From Zantedeschia hybrid cultivar (taxonomy: Eukaryota > Streptophyta > Magnoliopsida > Alismatales > Araceae), in the NCBI GenBank assembly GCA_030544215.1, contig JARZZO010000004.1, positions 42,335,980 to 42,399,979 on the forward strand: a stretch of 64,000 bases of DNA, given 5' to 3'. Shown piece after piece: positions 12,601 through 24,306 of this stretch. The notes below the pieces were generated by a model, which did no database searches, had not been told where the DNA came from, and worked only from the letters and a program-made list of their open reading frames with translations. The position numbers were made by a program, and so were the translations under genes. Numbering within the stretch: position 1 is the first letter of the stretch; every line of letters starts with the position of its first letter.

Positions 12601-12953
12601 ATATTTTTCAATTATTTTAAAGATTTTTTATCAATTTAATAAATTATTTAAATATAACATAGGGTAAACTTCGTGAAACATAACTTTCATATACAACAAA
12701 GAGGGTAAATATGGATCTATGCATATTTGGCCAGATCAGGCTGGATCGAAATGAGTCACGCCGGATCAAAACAAAACGCTCCAATATGAATCACATCCGA
12801 CTCGTGCAATACAAAGTGAGTCACATAAAGTCTAGTCAAGCCTGATGTGACTCAGTGAGTCAGACAGTATCTATTTCTAGGAATTACCTAGATTCAAATC
12901 AAGTCATATGAGTCGGACTGAGTCAGTCCAAGTCAGAAAACCCTGAGCAGGAC

Positions 12954-13159
12954 AAACAAGGTTTCTTGAAGCTACAGTTACAAAATTCAAAAAGGAACTT
13001 AGGGCTTTCTTTCCACGTGAGAAATGCAAAAGCGTAGAGAAGGAGCACAATGATGGTGTATTTCTAGGAAGTAGAAATTATGTTGCAAAAATATGTGCTC
13101 ATGCATTATCTTTTACTTATACACACCTTGTGATTTGTGGAACAGACCTATTTATAGGC
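12954..13159. other. non-coding spacer
   Basis: AT-rich DNA right of hAT-III with no gene or repeat that I can recognise; it may be the start of the LINE-tail fragment that ends near 13285. Confidence 0.4.
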
Positions 13160-13870
13160 TATAAGCTCGTTCCCGTCTTTCTTGTTTGTAGGTTTACCTT
13201 GTACCAGTGACGGAGGAATCTCTCCTCCTTGCACTGAGTTGTATTATCTCTCTTTATTTGAATAAAATTGATGGTACAACTGTAACATTTTTATTTTATT
13301 TTATTTTATTTTTATTTATTTTTTTTTTGGGGGGGGGGGGTGTGGAAGGCATATGAGTGGGGGTTTAACACTAAAGATTGAAGGTTTAATACTAAATAAG
13401 CGGTTTACTACAAAGAATTGGAGGGTTGATGCCAAATGTTGTTTTAATACTAAAAGGACAGATTTGCTACCAAAAAGAAGTTTGAGATCAAAAGGCATAA
13501 TACTAAAATAAGGTTCGACTCCAAAAGGATGTTTTAATACCAACATAAGTTTGATACTAGAATAAAAGTATATACCAAAGATTGCTTCAATACAGAGAGT
13601 TGAGGTCTGATACCAATGTAGATGGTTCGATACCTAGACTAATATTTGATGCTTGAGATGTAAGTTCCGCATCAAAGTTGACGATTCAGTACCAAGAGAA
13701 AAAGTCTACCAGGGTTGATCATTTGACATTAAGGATGGTGGTTTAAAAGCAAAGCAGATGGTTTGACAGTTGAGAGCAAAGGCTTAACACCTAATGGGAG
13801 TCTAAATGCCCAGATTAATGGTTTCATATCACAAAGTTTGGCCCAACCCCACTGGGGAAATGTGAAGGGG
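13160..13870 (+). repeat. LINE-like 3' tail, (ATTTT)n run and TACCAA minisatellite
   Basis: A LINE-type 3' end (AATAAAATTGATGGTACAACT near 13262-13282) is followed by ATTTT/TTTTA repeats, a run of 12 G near 13329-13340, and then about 500 bp of a drifting GGTTTGATACCAAA motif. The same order, tail then minisatellite, is seen at 180-455. Confidence 0.5.
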
Positions 13871-14004
13871 GACTTCAAAGAATGGACTAATAACTTTTGA
13901 CAAAAGAATTTGATGGGAGACCTTTCACGAAAGAGAACTGATCAGAAATATTGTGGTAAGGATGTCCTAAGAATGAGATAGCAAGATGATTCCGAAGAGA
14001 ATGC
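13871..14004. other. non-coding flank of LINE-gamma
   Basis: Short AT-rich stretch between the minisatellite and the LINE-gamma 3' end; nothing recognisable. Confidence 0.4.
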
Positions 14005-14342
14005 CTTCAGGAGTTTTTCTTAATGTGGATGGTACCACTTTTATTAGCAAAATAAGATAAAGATGAGCATGTACAATTAACAAGAGGCAAAACAACAAAA
14101 GTCCCTCCTATACAAACACCAAGCTGCAGTGACTTTGTATCAAGACTCCTCCAGATGACAAAACAAGGAGGAGTTACAATTGTCCACTCTACAAAAGGTC
14201 CGTGCTCACTCCCTAACCTTGACACTAACAAAAGAAAAGGCCCTACCCGGCATCTTCACCTCCCTCCTGAATATCCTGTTGTTAGGTTCTGTCCAAATTG
14301 CCCAGATGGTCACCTGAAGAATCAGCCACCATCTCTTTCTGG

Positions 14343-17300
14343 CATGGATGGCAGTACCAGTACCACTACCGGTACCGATCGTACCGGCCGGTAAGGGTAT
14401 AAAATGGCCAGAAAAAATTCAGAAAAAATCAGAAAAAAAAATCAAGAAAAAATGTAAATAATTAATTAGATATGTGTTGAGTGTGACAAAAGTGGGTTAA
14501 GACAAAGAAGTACACATAACACATACTAAATGACTATTTTGATACAGATTAAACATGAAAAATATTATGCTAATGTACTAAATATTTACAAATAATAAAT
14601 GTTAATGAAATCAAACGATCCTTACCTAAGAAAAACATAAGTGAATATACTAGTATAGATAATAACCCGTAGATCTTTCTTACTCATCCTCTGGTTGCTG
14701 TTGCTAGTATCCATAATAAGGTTGCATATGTTCCCTATATTCACTATAACTAAACAATGATGTAGCCAAGTCGTGCATCCCTCTTTGAATCCCTCTTAGA
14801 GTATACGCTTGTTGACTTACTGAAATTTCATAATCATGATGCAAAGAAGCAGCTTGAGGATAAGAAGAAGGTCCTGACCCATAACTGCTATTGGGTGGAT
14901 GAAATTGAAAACCTTCATACTCTACTCGATCTCCCCAGCTATACATGTCTGCTTCTTGTTGGCCACCTCCATAACATGACTGCTATCCATACTGACCTTG
15001 TGAATCATAATCTCCTCGACTTTCATTCTATCCTCTCTCAGTGTCAATATGCAAGAAAAAAAAAGGTACATACATTCCGCCCCCGGTAGTAGCACCTACA
15101 GCTGCACCAGCATCATCACTAGAAGACTGTGTCCCATCATCATCATCTTCTTCATCATAATCAACAATTAACTTCCTCTTGACATTGCTTGACTTTTTTC
15201 TTTTGTGATGTCTGTTGTTGCTAGCTATCTTTTCTTCCTAGATCCTTTTCCAAGTTCAACTGATCCAATATTCCTTTTCCTCGTAGTGTATGTTTCACAT
15301 AAATTTGCTTCATCTCATTAATCGCTAGGTCGTCTCTAGCAGCCATATTAGTCCTCTCAAGTGTATATGTACTTCTTCTCAAGAATGATGGTGGCCTAAC
15401 CATTCTAGGAGTGACTGACATGCTATCTGATTATGAGTGTCTGGAAGGTTCAAGCTCAGTATCAGGTGCAAATAAAGGCACATGCTCTCTCTGATTCTGA
15501 TACCCATCTGAAGGAGGAGGTGAATTTTCTTTTTGCCTTTTTGATGTTCTTAATTCTGAAGCTCTAGCAACAACTCCATCTAGTATGCCCTCTGCCAATT
15601 CTGTATCATCATGATCAAAAATTGGCTCATCGACAGTTGCTTGTATCTCAACCCAAGTTTACAAGGGATTATCATCATCAAATAAGTCTTCCACATCAAT
15701 TTGGCCAACAACATCTTTTGCCTGCCATGCAGCTCGTTTCTCTCGCAATTGTTGTCTCAACCGGATGTTTTTTATCATCAATCGCATGTTATAATAACAG
15801 TACATCAATTTCTCCAATCGTTCAGCCTTTAACCAGTTACGAATTTTTGAGTGTATAAGACTGAACGTGCTCCAATTTCTTTCACATTGGCTTGCCGATG
15901 TCGTCTGACTCAAAACCCTCACTGCAACGGAAGCCAAAGGATTATAGCATATGTCTTTGTTGTACACCATTATCCACTACTCAGTTGTGCCATCAGTAAA
16001 AAATAAAAAAATGAATCAATGTATGTTCTTCTTTCTTATGCACATATGACTACAATGTAATCACTAAATATACCTGGGCTCACTTTCTCTACTGCAATTT
16101 GTACATGGTCTCCATTATATGTCTCGAACCTAAGCCTATAAGCCTCCATCTACAAAGATGCAATAAACAATTAATATAATTAATGGGACTCTTGAAAATA
16201 CAAGTAATTGAGTATATCTTAAAGTCAATTCTTCATATAAGAGATAAACATGCCTCTCTACTTCAATTCTATCTTCTATTGTCATCGACAAGCGTGCGAT
16301 CACATTCAGTGTGCTTTGGATCACCTCTCCATCAATGTACACTTGATGACTGTACATTATTCGAGAATTTAAAAAATAACATGCATTTAGGTGGATAATT
16401 AGTAAATAACAATTTAATGAATAATCTTTCATGTAACAGTACGAGACTTCACTTACCAGCTGCATGCAAGTCGCGATGTAATGTGCTTTCCCATCTAAGA
16501 TCAATAAGGTTCCACCACTTCATATGAGTGTTGGAAAATGCTTTCTTGATGTGCATCTTAGCAATGTCAATTGCCTCGTACAAATATCCCATGTAATTTT
16601 TATTATCCCCATCTATCAATTTTAAAACCTATATGATCAGTTCCACCAACTTCATATAAGTATGCACATTGCTCCAAATTTTTTTGTTCTCTATGATTTT
16701 TCCCACGTCCAAATATTCACATTTAGATTCATTGGAGATGCCCGTATAAAACACTTGATCTCATTCCTGAATTTGTACAAAGATTCTAATGAAATAAAAT
16801 TATATGCAAATTTTGTAGGCCCCGCGCGAATAAGATATCGGCCTCCAGTTGCTTGTTCTCTGAACATGTTCAAGATCTTAAGATGACCATAAAAAAATGG
16901 GTAATTTTTTGTGCTCTCTTTACTTTCTTACTGACATCCGGGTCTTTACCAATGTCTTCAAATATCAAGTCCAAACTATGCACTACATATGGGACCCAAT
17001 AAAGGTGTTTACGCTTGTCCATTAACTTCTTCCCTGCAGCCTTATAACTTGATTCATTATCAGTGACCACTTGGACAACATTTTTCTCTCCAATTTCCTG
17101 TACCATCTGATCCATCAAACCAAATAAATATTTGGCGTTCTTTGAATAGTTTGATGCATCAACAGATTTCATAAAAACTGTCCCTTCAATGCAATAAACA
17201 AGGAAATTAATCATAGACTTCTTCATAGTACCAGTCCAACCATCGCAGATAATTATACCTCCTCTCTCCTTCCATACAGCTTTAAAACTTTCAACCCACT

Positions 17301-18523
17301 GTTGAAGGTTTTCATATTCTCTATTAAGCCACGTCCATATATGTCTCAACGTGTGGGGGCTTTTAAACCCACGACTATGATTTGCTATGGCGTCAATCAT
17401 AGGCTGAAAATAAAGAAACTGAGCAGCATATGAGGGAACACCTGCATGCAAAAATTATTTGCAGATGCTTTTAAAAGTATGTCATGCCGCTTAAGCTGAC
17501 TTTTTTACTCCTCTCATTGCTTGCTTAAGTTTTGGCTGACTAAAACTCTGTCTTCATAAAAGATAACTGTCCATAGGACCCACTTAGCCTCTAGCTTGAG
17601 TTGTGCCTCTTGTTGGTGGTCCATCACCTCTCTTTCGGACTTCGTCTTCTTCTTGATGCCACAAACTCTCACTTCTAACTGCAGCCATCTCAAGATCTTC
17701 ATCATCATCACTAGAGTCCACAATTTGTTCAACCATTTGCCTCTTACGTAGAAAAATGTCACTGGCCCCAATATACATCCCTTTGCCTTTTCTATTTTGT
17801 CTACCTGAAATCTCGTCTTGCAGTTCAACTTACTTTTCATTCTTTTATTCTTTTTGTACTTTCCAGCAACGCAACAATGCACGCATCTCGTTAGCGACTA
17901 GTCAGAGACAGACAATACACCTTGTCACCTGTCATGTGATCCATGTTAAATGTTCTTTAAGCGCTAATTAGGGTCAAAATTAAGATTCTTCCCTAATTAA
18001 CCTTCAATCAAAGTAATTCACAGTATGCACCTACTTTAAAATATGTAATGAAGCTTAATTAGGCTTCAATTGATGTTTAATTTAAGTAATTAGACAAAAG
18101 CCTCAATTTTTAACTACTAACTATGGTCAAAATTGGGGGTTGTCTATTTTACTAAGAAAACGAACGTAAATAATCTAATAATCAGTTAACAACTCAAAAA
18201 TAACATAAAGATTTAAAATATATATTATACCTTCTTCTATTCTTTTTTTTCTTCCACCCAAAAAGGCAAAAACGTCTCCGGCAGCGGGCTACAGCGGCGG
18301 CGGCGGCAACTTCTCCCCCTTCCCCTGAATCCCCTCCAAAATGGCAGCACCCCTCTCACAGATCTATTTCTGTGAGAGGGGAAAGTGAAAATCACAGGTA
18401 CCGATTCGGTACCCGCCCGGTTTCGGCCGTACCGGCCGGTACTTTAATTTTATTTTATTTTTAATCAGTACCGGCCATTTGAGGCAGTGCCGATACCAAT
18501 GCCAGCCGGTACTGCTAACTATG
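14343..18523 (-). mobile_element. hAT-II, 4.2-kb hAT transposon
   Basis: Flanked by a perfect 8-bp target duplication, CTTTCTGG, at 14335-14342 and 18524-18531. Left end CATGGATGGCAGTACCAG, right end read inward CATAGTTAGCAGTACCGG. GGTACCGG-rich sub-terminal DNA is present at both ends (14355-14395, 18395-18520). The transposase pseudogene runs on the minus strand. The termini match those of the 201-bp MITE at 30224-30424 (CATGGTTGGCAGTACCGG), which probably derives from this family. It is inserted in LINE-gamma. Confidence 0.92.
14700..17970 (-). pseudogene. hAT-II transposase pseudogene (partial BED, DUF659, hAT dimerisation)
   Basis: Related to the hAT-I transposase but diverged. From high to low coordinate: only the distal half of a BED finger near 17950 (the CX2C half is not found), an acidic linker (VDSSDDDEDLEM, near 17700), a long DUF659 block at 17451-16870 (CDGWTGTMKKSMINFLVYC, then VVTDNESSYKAAGK), a middle part at 16860-16690, and the dimerisation domain at 15970-15659 (NPLASVAVRVLSQTTSASQC, ERNWSTFSLIHSK) with its Trp intact. 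A C-terminal tail at about 14946-14704 reads QAYTLRGIQRGMHDLATSLF. Frameshifts and the missing zinc-finger half make it non-functional, though several blocks stay open, so it looks less decayed than hAT-I. Confidence 0.87.
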
Positions 18524-18882
18524 CTTTCTGGGGCCAAGCCCTACCCCACGTAAATGGCATGTGTTCCACTGTCTGAAAGTGAATAGGGTCTATCTGTAGC
18601 CGACTGCTCACCAACTGCCAAGTGTCCACCGCAAAAGAGCATCCTGATGTAAAGTCTCACCTTCCATACCACACAAGCCACAAATGGTAGTTAAGTCATG
18701 CACAAAGCGTGCAAGACAAAATGGGTAGCTTGTTGAGAGCCAGCCGCCAAAGGAGATGTGCACTTTGAGAGGGCTCCATAGGCCCAAACAGCTAAGGCAA
18801 AAGGGAATCTCATCCCCCCATCTGCGAGGATATGATAGGCAGATTTGACTGAGTGTTTCCCCTCCTTATTCCACCTCCAAGA

Positions 18883-19104
18883 AAGGATGGCAATACTGGT
18901 ATCAGTATCAGTACTAGTGGATATTGATACTGGTACATATCAATACTAATATCGAGCGCATCGGCCCATTTTGGCCTAGTACTGGCCAATATTTTTTATT
19001 TTTTTATTTTTTTAAATGTAAAGACCAATATCGGGGTAAATAACCCCCCCCCCCATTGGTACCCACCGATATCGATACGTATTAGCTAATATTGTCAATC
19101 ATGT
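18883..19104. mobile_element. hAT MITE-A (222 bp)
   Basis: Small non-autonomous element in LINE-gamma. Target duplication CTCCAAGA at 18875-18882 and 19105-19112; the ends could shift by one base. Left end AAGGATGGCAATACTGG, right end inward CATGATTGACAATATTAG after one T. The interior is made of GATATTGATACTGG-like motifs with T-rich and C-rich runs. No coding capacity. Confidence 0.85.
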
Positions 19105-19426
19105 CTCCAAGACCAGTGATCTTGAGAAGCAGGGAGGGTATGCACTGGCTGTAACATTTGGAACAAAAGTATGAGGTCACTCACCTCCTCCCTCAAGTCC
19201 CTCCTAAATAAAGATCTCCATGAAGATTCAGAAGCATCCCCCTAAACCACTTGAGAAACAATTTCTGCTAGGTGTCATGAGACAGCAAATAGCCTCAGGA
19301 AAGCTGTCGTAGAGGCTGCAGAGCACACCAACGCTCCTCCTAAAAGATGGTAGTCGCACCATTGCCCACCTTAATAAGAAAGCCTGCCATGATGACATCT
19401 GAGCAAGACAAGATACCCTTCCAAAC

Positions 19427-20063
19427 CATAGTTGTCAAGGTGGTAAGGCGATCTAAGACGTACTCGAGGTCCTTGAGCGCCTAAGCAGCACTTAGACGGC
19501 ACCTTCACAATCGAGTGGTGGGAGGAAGGGGGAGGGAAAGATATTCACAAACAGGAAGGCAAACACTTGAAGAGAAACGAGAAGAAAGGACAGGCATATA
19601 GAAAATTCATGAAGGGCAAGAGGATGCTAATGATCACAAGGGGTTCCAAATTTGTGGACATGAACAAGTAGGGCATGTTGTATCATCGTGGCCATGATAG
19701 TTAGAGTAGAAAAATATAGAACTGCCTCATTGTTAACATCGAGACTTGTTCACCGAAGAGGGATAATGTCAAAAAGAATAAGGAAGATGAAATAATGAGG
19801 AAGGTGTGATGAGGGGGCACTAAAAACTAGGGCCCAATCATTTACACGACCCTATTTATCTTAAGATAGGGTCCAATAAACCCAATTTGATTAGCCCATA
19901 ATCTAGCCTAGGCAAGTTAGGTGCTCCCAAGTGGGCCTAAGTGGCACCTGAGCGTGAATTTCCTAAGGCCAAAAAATGCATTTAACTACCTAGGCCTTGA
20001 AAACAAGCCTCGTCACCTAAGCAGTGCCTAGGCGTTGCTTAGGCGTAAGCCTTGACAACTATG
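19427..20063. mobile_element. hAT MITE-B (637 bp) with perfect 14-bp inverted repeats
   Basis: Both ends are CATAGTTGTCAAGG read inward, and the flanks are a perfect 8-bp duplication TTCCAAAC (19419-19426, 20064-20071). Sub-terminal DNA has GGCGCCTAGGC-type motifs (CCTAGGCCTTG, TTAGGCGCTC-like). The interior is purine-rich and non-coding. It is inserted in LINE-gamma. Confidence 0.9.
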
Positions 20064-20722
20064 TTCCAAACCTAAGAAATATTCTATTATGTCCACGGTA
20101 AGTGAAAGAACCTACTAAATTAAACAAGGATCATGTGCAATTATAATGAAATCTAGGGTTTAAATGTAATAATTTAAAACTATTGGGCATTAAGTTATAA
20201 GTTTTAGTGGGCTGCTAATGGGCTTATAGTGGACTGTGATTGGGCTAAAGATTTAAAGGTTAATGAGCCTTCAATGGGATTAATGAAGGGCAGTTAGTGG
20301 GCCTATTTAAGGGGCTGAAATGGGCTTGGGCAGGGCCTACTTGGATCCTGGTTAATTGGGCCTTAATGGACCTATTAATGGGCCGACCATAGGGGGCCCA
20401 AGAGAGGGAACCACTTGGTCTTGGCCAGCTGGAGCGAGGGGGAGAGAGGGGCAGTGGAAGGAGAAGATAAGGGAGATAAAGAGAGGGAGAGCAAGGAGGA
20501 ACAGAGGGAAAGCAAGGAAAAAGAGAGAGAGAAAGAGAAGAACAAGGAAAAAGAGGGAAGAACAGCAAGATAGAGAAAGATTTTGGAGAGAGGAAAAAGA
20601 AGAAATTGGATGTTTGAGTAAGAAGAATAGAAAGAGGGGGTGAGTTCTTGTGGAAGCCACAAAGAAAGAAAGATACAAGAGGAAAGAACAGACTGCAGAA
20701 ACCACAACCAGAGGTTGCAGTG

Positions 20723-22346
20723 TGTCACAACTGAAATCGTGACATAGGCCTTTTACTTTTTTACTAAGCCTTGACTACTTGGGGGTGCCGGGAGGGATGG
20801 CATGCTTCGTGAAATCTTTGATTTGCGGGTTGAAGATAGAGTCGGACTATGTCCGGCGGACAATTGGTTGCAGCCTCGCCCGACCAAACCCCCTCAGCCA
20901 CACTTCGGTTGCATGGCCGCCGCGGTTAGGTGTGACCTACCGTACCGATGAATTCCTCTAAGGAAGGAGCCACCCTTAGCAATGGCGAAGGGACATGCTA
21001 AGTGCGAGGGAATTCTTGGAGGAGGTCGTCCCCTAGGGCCTTCTTGCTATAGGTTATGCGATCTCAGCTAGTTGAAGACAAGTCCCGCAAGTAGCCGTCT
21101 TCTCCCCTAGTATGCACAGGGTTAGGCGCATGCCTTGTATGCTTCAACGAAGGCGTAAAGTTGGTGCTACTTATCCGTGCGCATCTCCTGCAAGGCGGCG
21201 GTGCCTTGAACACCGGTTGGCCCATGAAGCAAGCTGTGCATTGAGGGAGACTCATTCATGCGGAGCTAAGTCCTATAAAGGCAGCAGAGGCCTTGAACTC
21301 CAAAGCAACTGTTGAAGTAGGACCCGTGCAAGATAAAGGACCCGACGTGCAAGTCCGTGCTTGAAGGGCAGCGGCGGTACTATGCCTCGGCACAGCCCCG
21401 GTGAGCAAGGTTCGCCGACTCGAAGAGTCGGACCGACTCGGATCTCCCATGATCCGGTACAAATCGGGTTGACTTGTGCCGACTTGCACGAGTCACATGG
21501 AAAAGTTCTTCTAAATCACACAAACTCAGTCTAGTCGTACCGACTCGGTTCGCCATGATATGGTACAAGTCGCCCGAATTGGCACGAGTCAATCAGGCAC
21601 GGCAAACCATGCCCCTGAGATGGCAATGTTTGGCAACTAAGCGTTGGCCAAGTTAAGGGCTTTTATGTGTAACTAGCTGGGCGGACCTTAAGCAGTGTCG
21701 TTCACCCTCCAGTAAGATCAAAGAGCCGAGGGCCGGTTAACCTAGGGTAGACCTAAGCAAAGGAGTCTAGGCGAAGGCACGATGAGCGTAGCCGGCAGGC
21801 CCCGAGCGAAGGTGCGTTGCAATAGCAAGGGTGCCTAGGTAAAGGCGCGAGGCGCGGAACCGATAGGCCCCGAGTGCAAGTAGGTGAGGCACTATGCGTG
21901 TAGCCAACAGGTCCAAGCGAAAGCCAGCCGACCGAGTAAGGGTGCCTAGATGAGGTATGGTGCACATAGTCGGCAATCCCCGAGGGAAGGTTCACTCGAC
22001 CAAAGCGCGAGTGCCTAGGCGAAGTGTATGGGCGCAGAGCCAATGAGCTAATGCAGAGGTCTCGGTCGTAGGGCAAGGGCGCCGAGGGCAATGTGTATAG
22101 ACGTAGATGTCGGCTGAGTTCGAGCGACGATCGTCCCGTGCATGTGTAACCTATACAGGTGCCCAGGGTTTGGTGTGGCAGACCTCTACAGAAAGATTTG
22201 CGTGAGGCCTATGGGCCAAGCACTTGAGCAATGAGGAACTCTAATGCGAGGCGAAAAATTGTAGGTTGGTCCCGATGTGTGCTTCTACCACCGGGGCGCC
22301 GCAAAGCATCATCAGTAACTTGAGCTTTTCTGGGTTACGCCGCAAC
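20723..22346 (+). mobile_element. probable solo LTR inserted in the 5' LTR
   Basis: This 1.6-kb block is absent from the matching place in the 3' LTR (near 24955). It begins TGTCACAACTGAAATCGTGA, like many plant Ty3/gypsy LTRs, and ends near GTTACGCCGCAACA. No clean 5-bp target duplication can be recognised. The second half (21770-22100) has drifting repeats with CCCCGAGCGAAGG and GTGCCTAGG motifs. No coding region found. Confidence 0.45.
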
Positions 22347-22569
22347 AAGCGGCTACTTCCTCCTACACGGGCAATAGAGTTTCCTTTCCACTTGGGTTTT
22401 CGTTTCAAAGAGGTGGGGTGCTACCTTCCTTTGTTACTTTTGTCTTGGGTTTTTCAAGGATTTCTACAGGATGTAAAGGAATGAAAATAAGGGGGAACTA
22501 TGTCTGGTTATTTCCTGTTTTGGAGAATCCATAAAAGGAGTGAGCAACTAAAAAATGAGCATGTTCTAG

Positions 22570-22795
22570 CATGGAAGGCAGAATCGGCCGATCCCGATCC
22601 GGATCGGCAGGTCCCGATCCGGCCAGAATCGGCCGATCCTGGCTAATTCTAGTCACTTTCAGCCGATTCTGACCGATCTGAGGCTGATCCAGGTTGGGAT
22701 CGGTGGGTCCCGATCCGGCCGGCCGATCTGAGGCTGATCCAGGTTGGGATCGGTGGGTCCCGATCCGGCCGGCCGATCTGTGCCGGAATTCCTTG
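22570..22795. mobile_element. hAT MITE-C (226 bp) with verified empty site
   Basis: Left end CATGGAAGGCAGAATCGG, right end inward CAAGGAATTCCGGCAC; 8-bp duplication TGTTCTAG at 22562-22569 and 22796-22803. The paralogous 3' LTR has the unoccupied site (ATTCTAGTGATG near 25170), which confirms the borders. Inside, a 50-bp unit is tandemly duplicated (22673-22722 and 22723-22772). Termini are shared with hAT-I. Confidence 0.92.
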
Positions 22796-24306
22796 TGTTC
22801 TAGTGATGTAGTTGCATCATGTCGATGATCATTTACAGTGCTCTTCTCCCTATTTCAGCATGTATTATGTTTGGCTAGGTTTCATACACCCAAGCATGTA
22901 AATAGATGAAGTTAGTTTACGAAAACGGATACAACGATAGTTCAGTTCGTGAAGAATTGAAGAAAGGAACTTGAGTTTTGACATGCTCTATGATTATTTT
23001 AGCATGTTTCCTGATGATTTAACTATTTTTTGTGAGAAAGCATGCTAGGATATATTCAATTCCAGAATGATGAAAGGAACATGAGGATTATTATGAAGCA
23101 TACAATGAATCGTTCCCTAATTTGGAGAACAACCACCAAAGAACCTGATTGCATGTTTAGAACTAAGAATTAGAATGAAAAGTACACGAAAACCTCATCT
23201 CTATGAAAAGAAAAGAAACTGATGATGGACTAGGTCCATCTAAGGGTCACATGAGCATGAAAGATTATTTATGAAATGAAAGATCTGGAGCTTCCAAGCT
23301 CCATATGTTATTTAGAACTATATTATTATTATTACCTTAGCATGAAGGATGAAAGATGAAAAGAAACCCTATGATGACGATGACCCCAGTACGAGGGCAA
23401 AAGTATCTCTATGATGAAATGGATCCCAAGAAGGGGGTGAAAGAACTAGAAGGCACACTCTAATGCACTCCCCACAAAGAAAAGAACTTATGAAATAGAA
23501 CTAATGTACGATGATTCCTGTGATGATTTACTTCTTTAATAATTGAAGTGACATCACTTCATTAACGAGACAAATCCACACAATCCGTCTCTTAGGGATA
23601 AAGGGACATTCGAGTCAAGCTCTTTTACAATGTGTGGTGTCGAGGTACAGAGCATCCTTCTTTTTCTTATGGTCCTAGAGTCTAAGTTCAGGACCTCGAC
23701 TTAGGTAGAGGATGATTACCCTACTTGAGTGCACTCGTGGGCTGGGGCATATACGTAGTAGTTAACAGACTGTAGACTCGACTTACGATGTGTGGCGTAC
23801 CAATTGATTTACAATATAGGTTCCTATGGAATCTGTTGTTGTTGTCAGTGTTAGTAGATTGAATTAGATACTATTATTGCATGAAAGCCTAAGTGTAAAG
23901 ACTAAAGATTTTCTTGACCTTATGTCCAAAGAAAGAAACTTAGTTATGAGTTGGACGAAGAAGAAAAAAGTTTAAACGCAAAAGAAATTTACTATGTCTG
24001 AATCCTTATGATGATAGAGATATGAAAAGTTAAACGTAAGACTTGAAAATGACAAGAACCTCATGCTAAGAACATACCTATTAGAGTAGCGCAGAGGAAG
24101 CGTGGTGGCATAATGAACAAAAGACCTCCTTTAGTTAATAGGAAATCTCTGAGTGAAAAGAAATAAAACTAGTTCTCGCTCGAGTGGCGTCGAATGAAAA
24201 TATGGAGTTAAGTATATTCTAAAAAGGGGTACAGAATGCTATCAAACTTTGGAAGAGAATAAGATGACAGTAAATTTCGAGGACGAAATTTTTATGAGGA
24301 GGAGAA

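Larger units (their letters stand above)
9039..12945. mobile_element. hAT-III, non-autonomous hAT split by two LINEs
   Basis: Left end CAAGGTCCACCGACTTGG; right end read inward CAGGGTTTTCTGACTTGG; perfect 8-bp target duplication AGCAGGAC at 9031-9038 and 12946-12953. After removing LINE-alpha (about 9130-10845) and LINE-beta (about 10997-12600), only about 0.6 kb of element DNA remains. It is rich in GACTCAG/GAGTCAC-like motifs and has no transposase, so it would have depended on an enzyme supplied in trans. Confidence 0.85.
20103..23785 (+). repeat. 5' LTR of the Del/Tekay-like element, with two insertions and a deleted 3' part
   Basis: Homologous to 24307-26204 in three blocks: 20103-20722, about 22347-22569 and 22796-23785. 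Blocks are separated by a 1.6-kb insertion (probable solo LTR) and MITE-C. The last about 0.8 kb of the LTR, as seen in the 3' copy, is missing here. It includes a purine-rich stretch (20440-20640) that produces spurious reading frames. Confidence 0.75.

Noticed and set aside
20356..20728. Open frames on both strands, including Leu/Ser-rich and Arg/Lys-rich ones
   Set aside because: They come from a purine-rich LTR stretch repeated at 24600-24975; no domain is visible.
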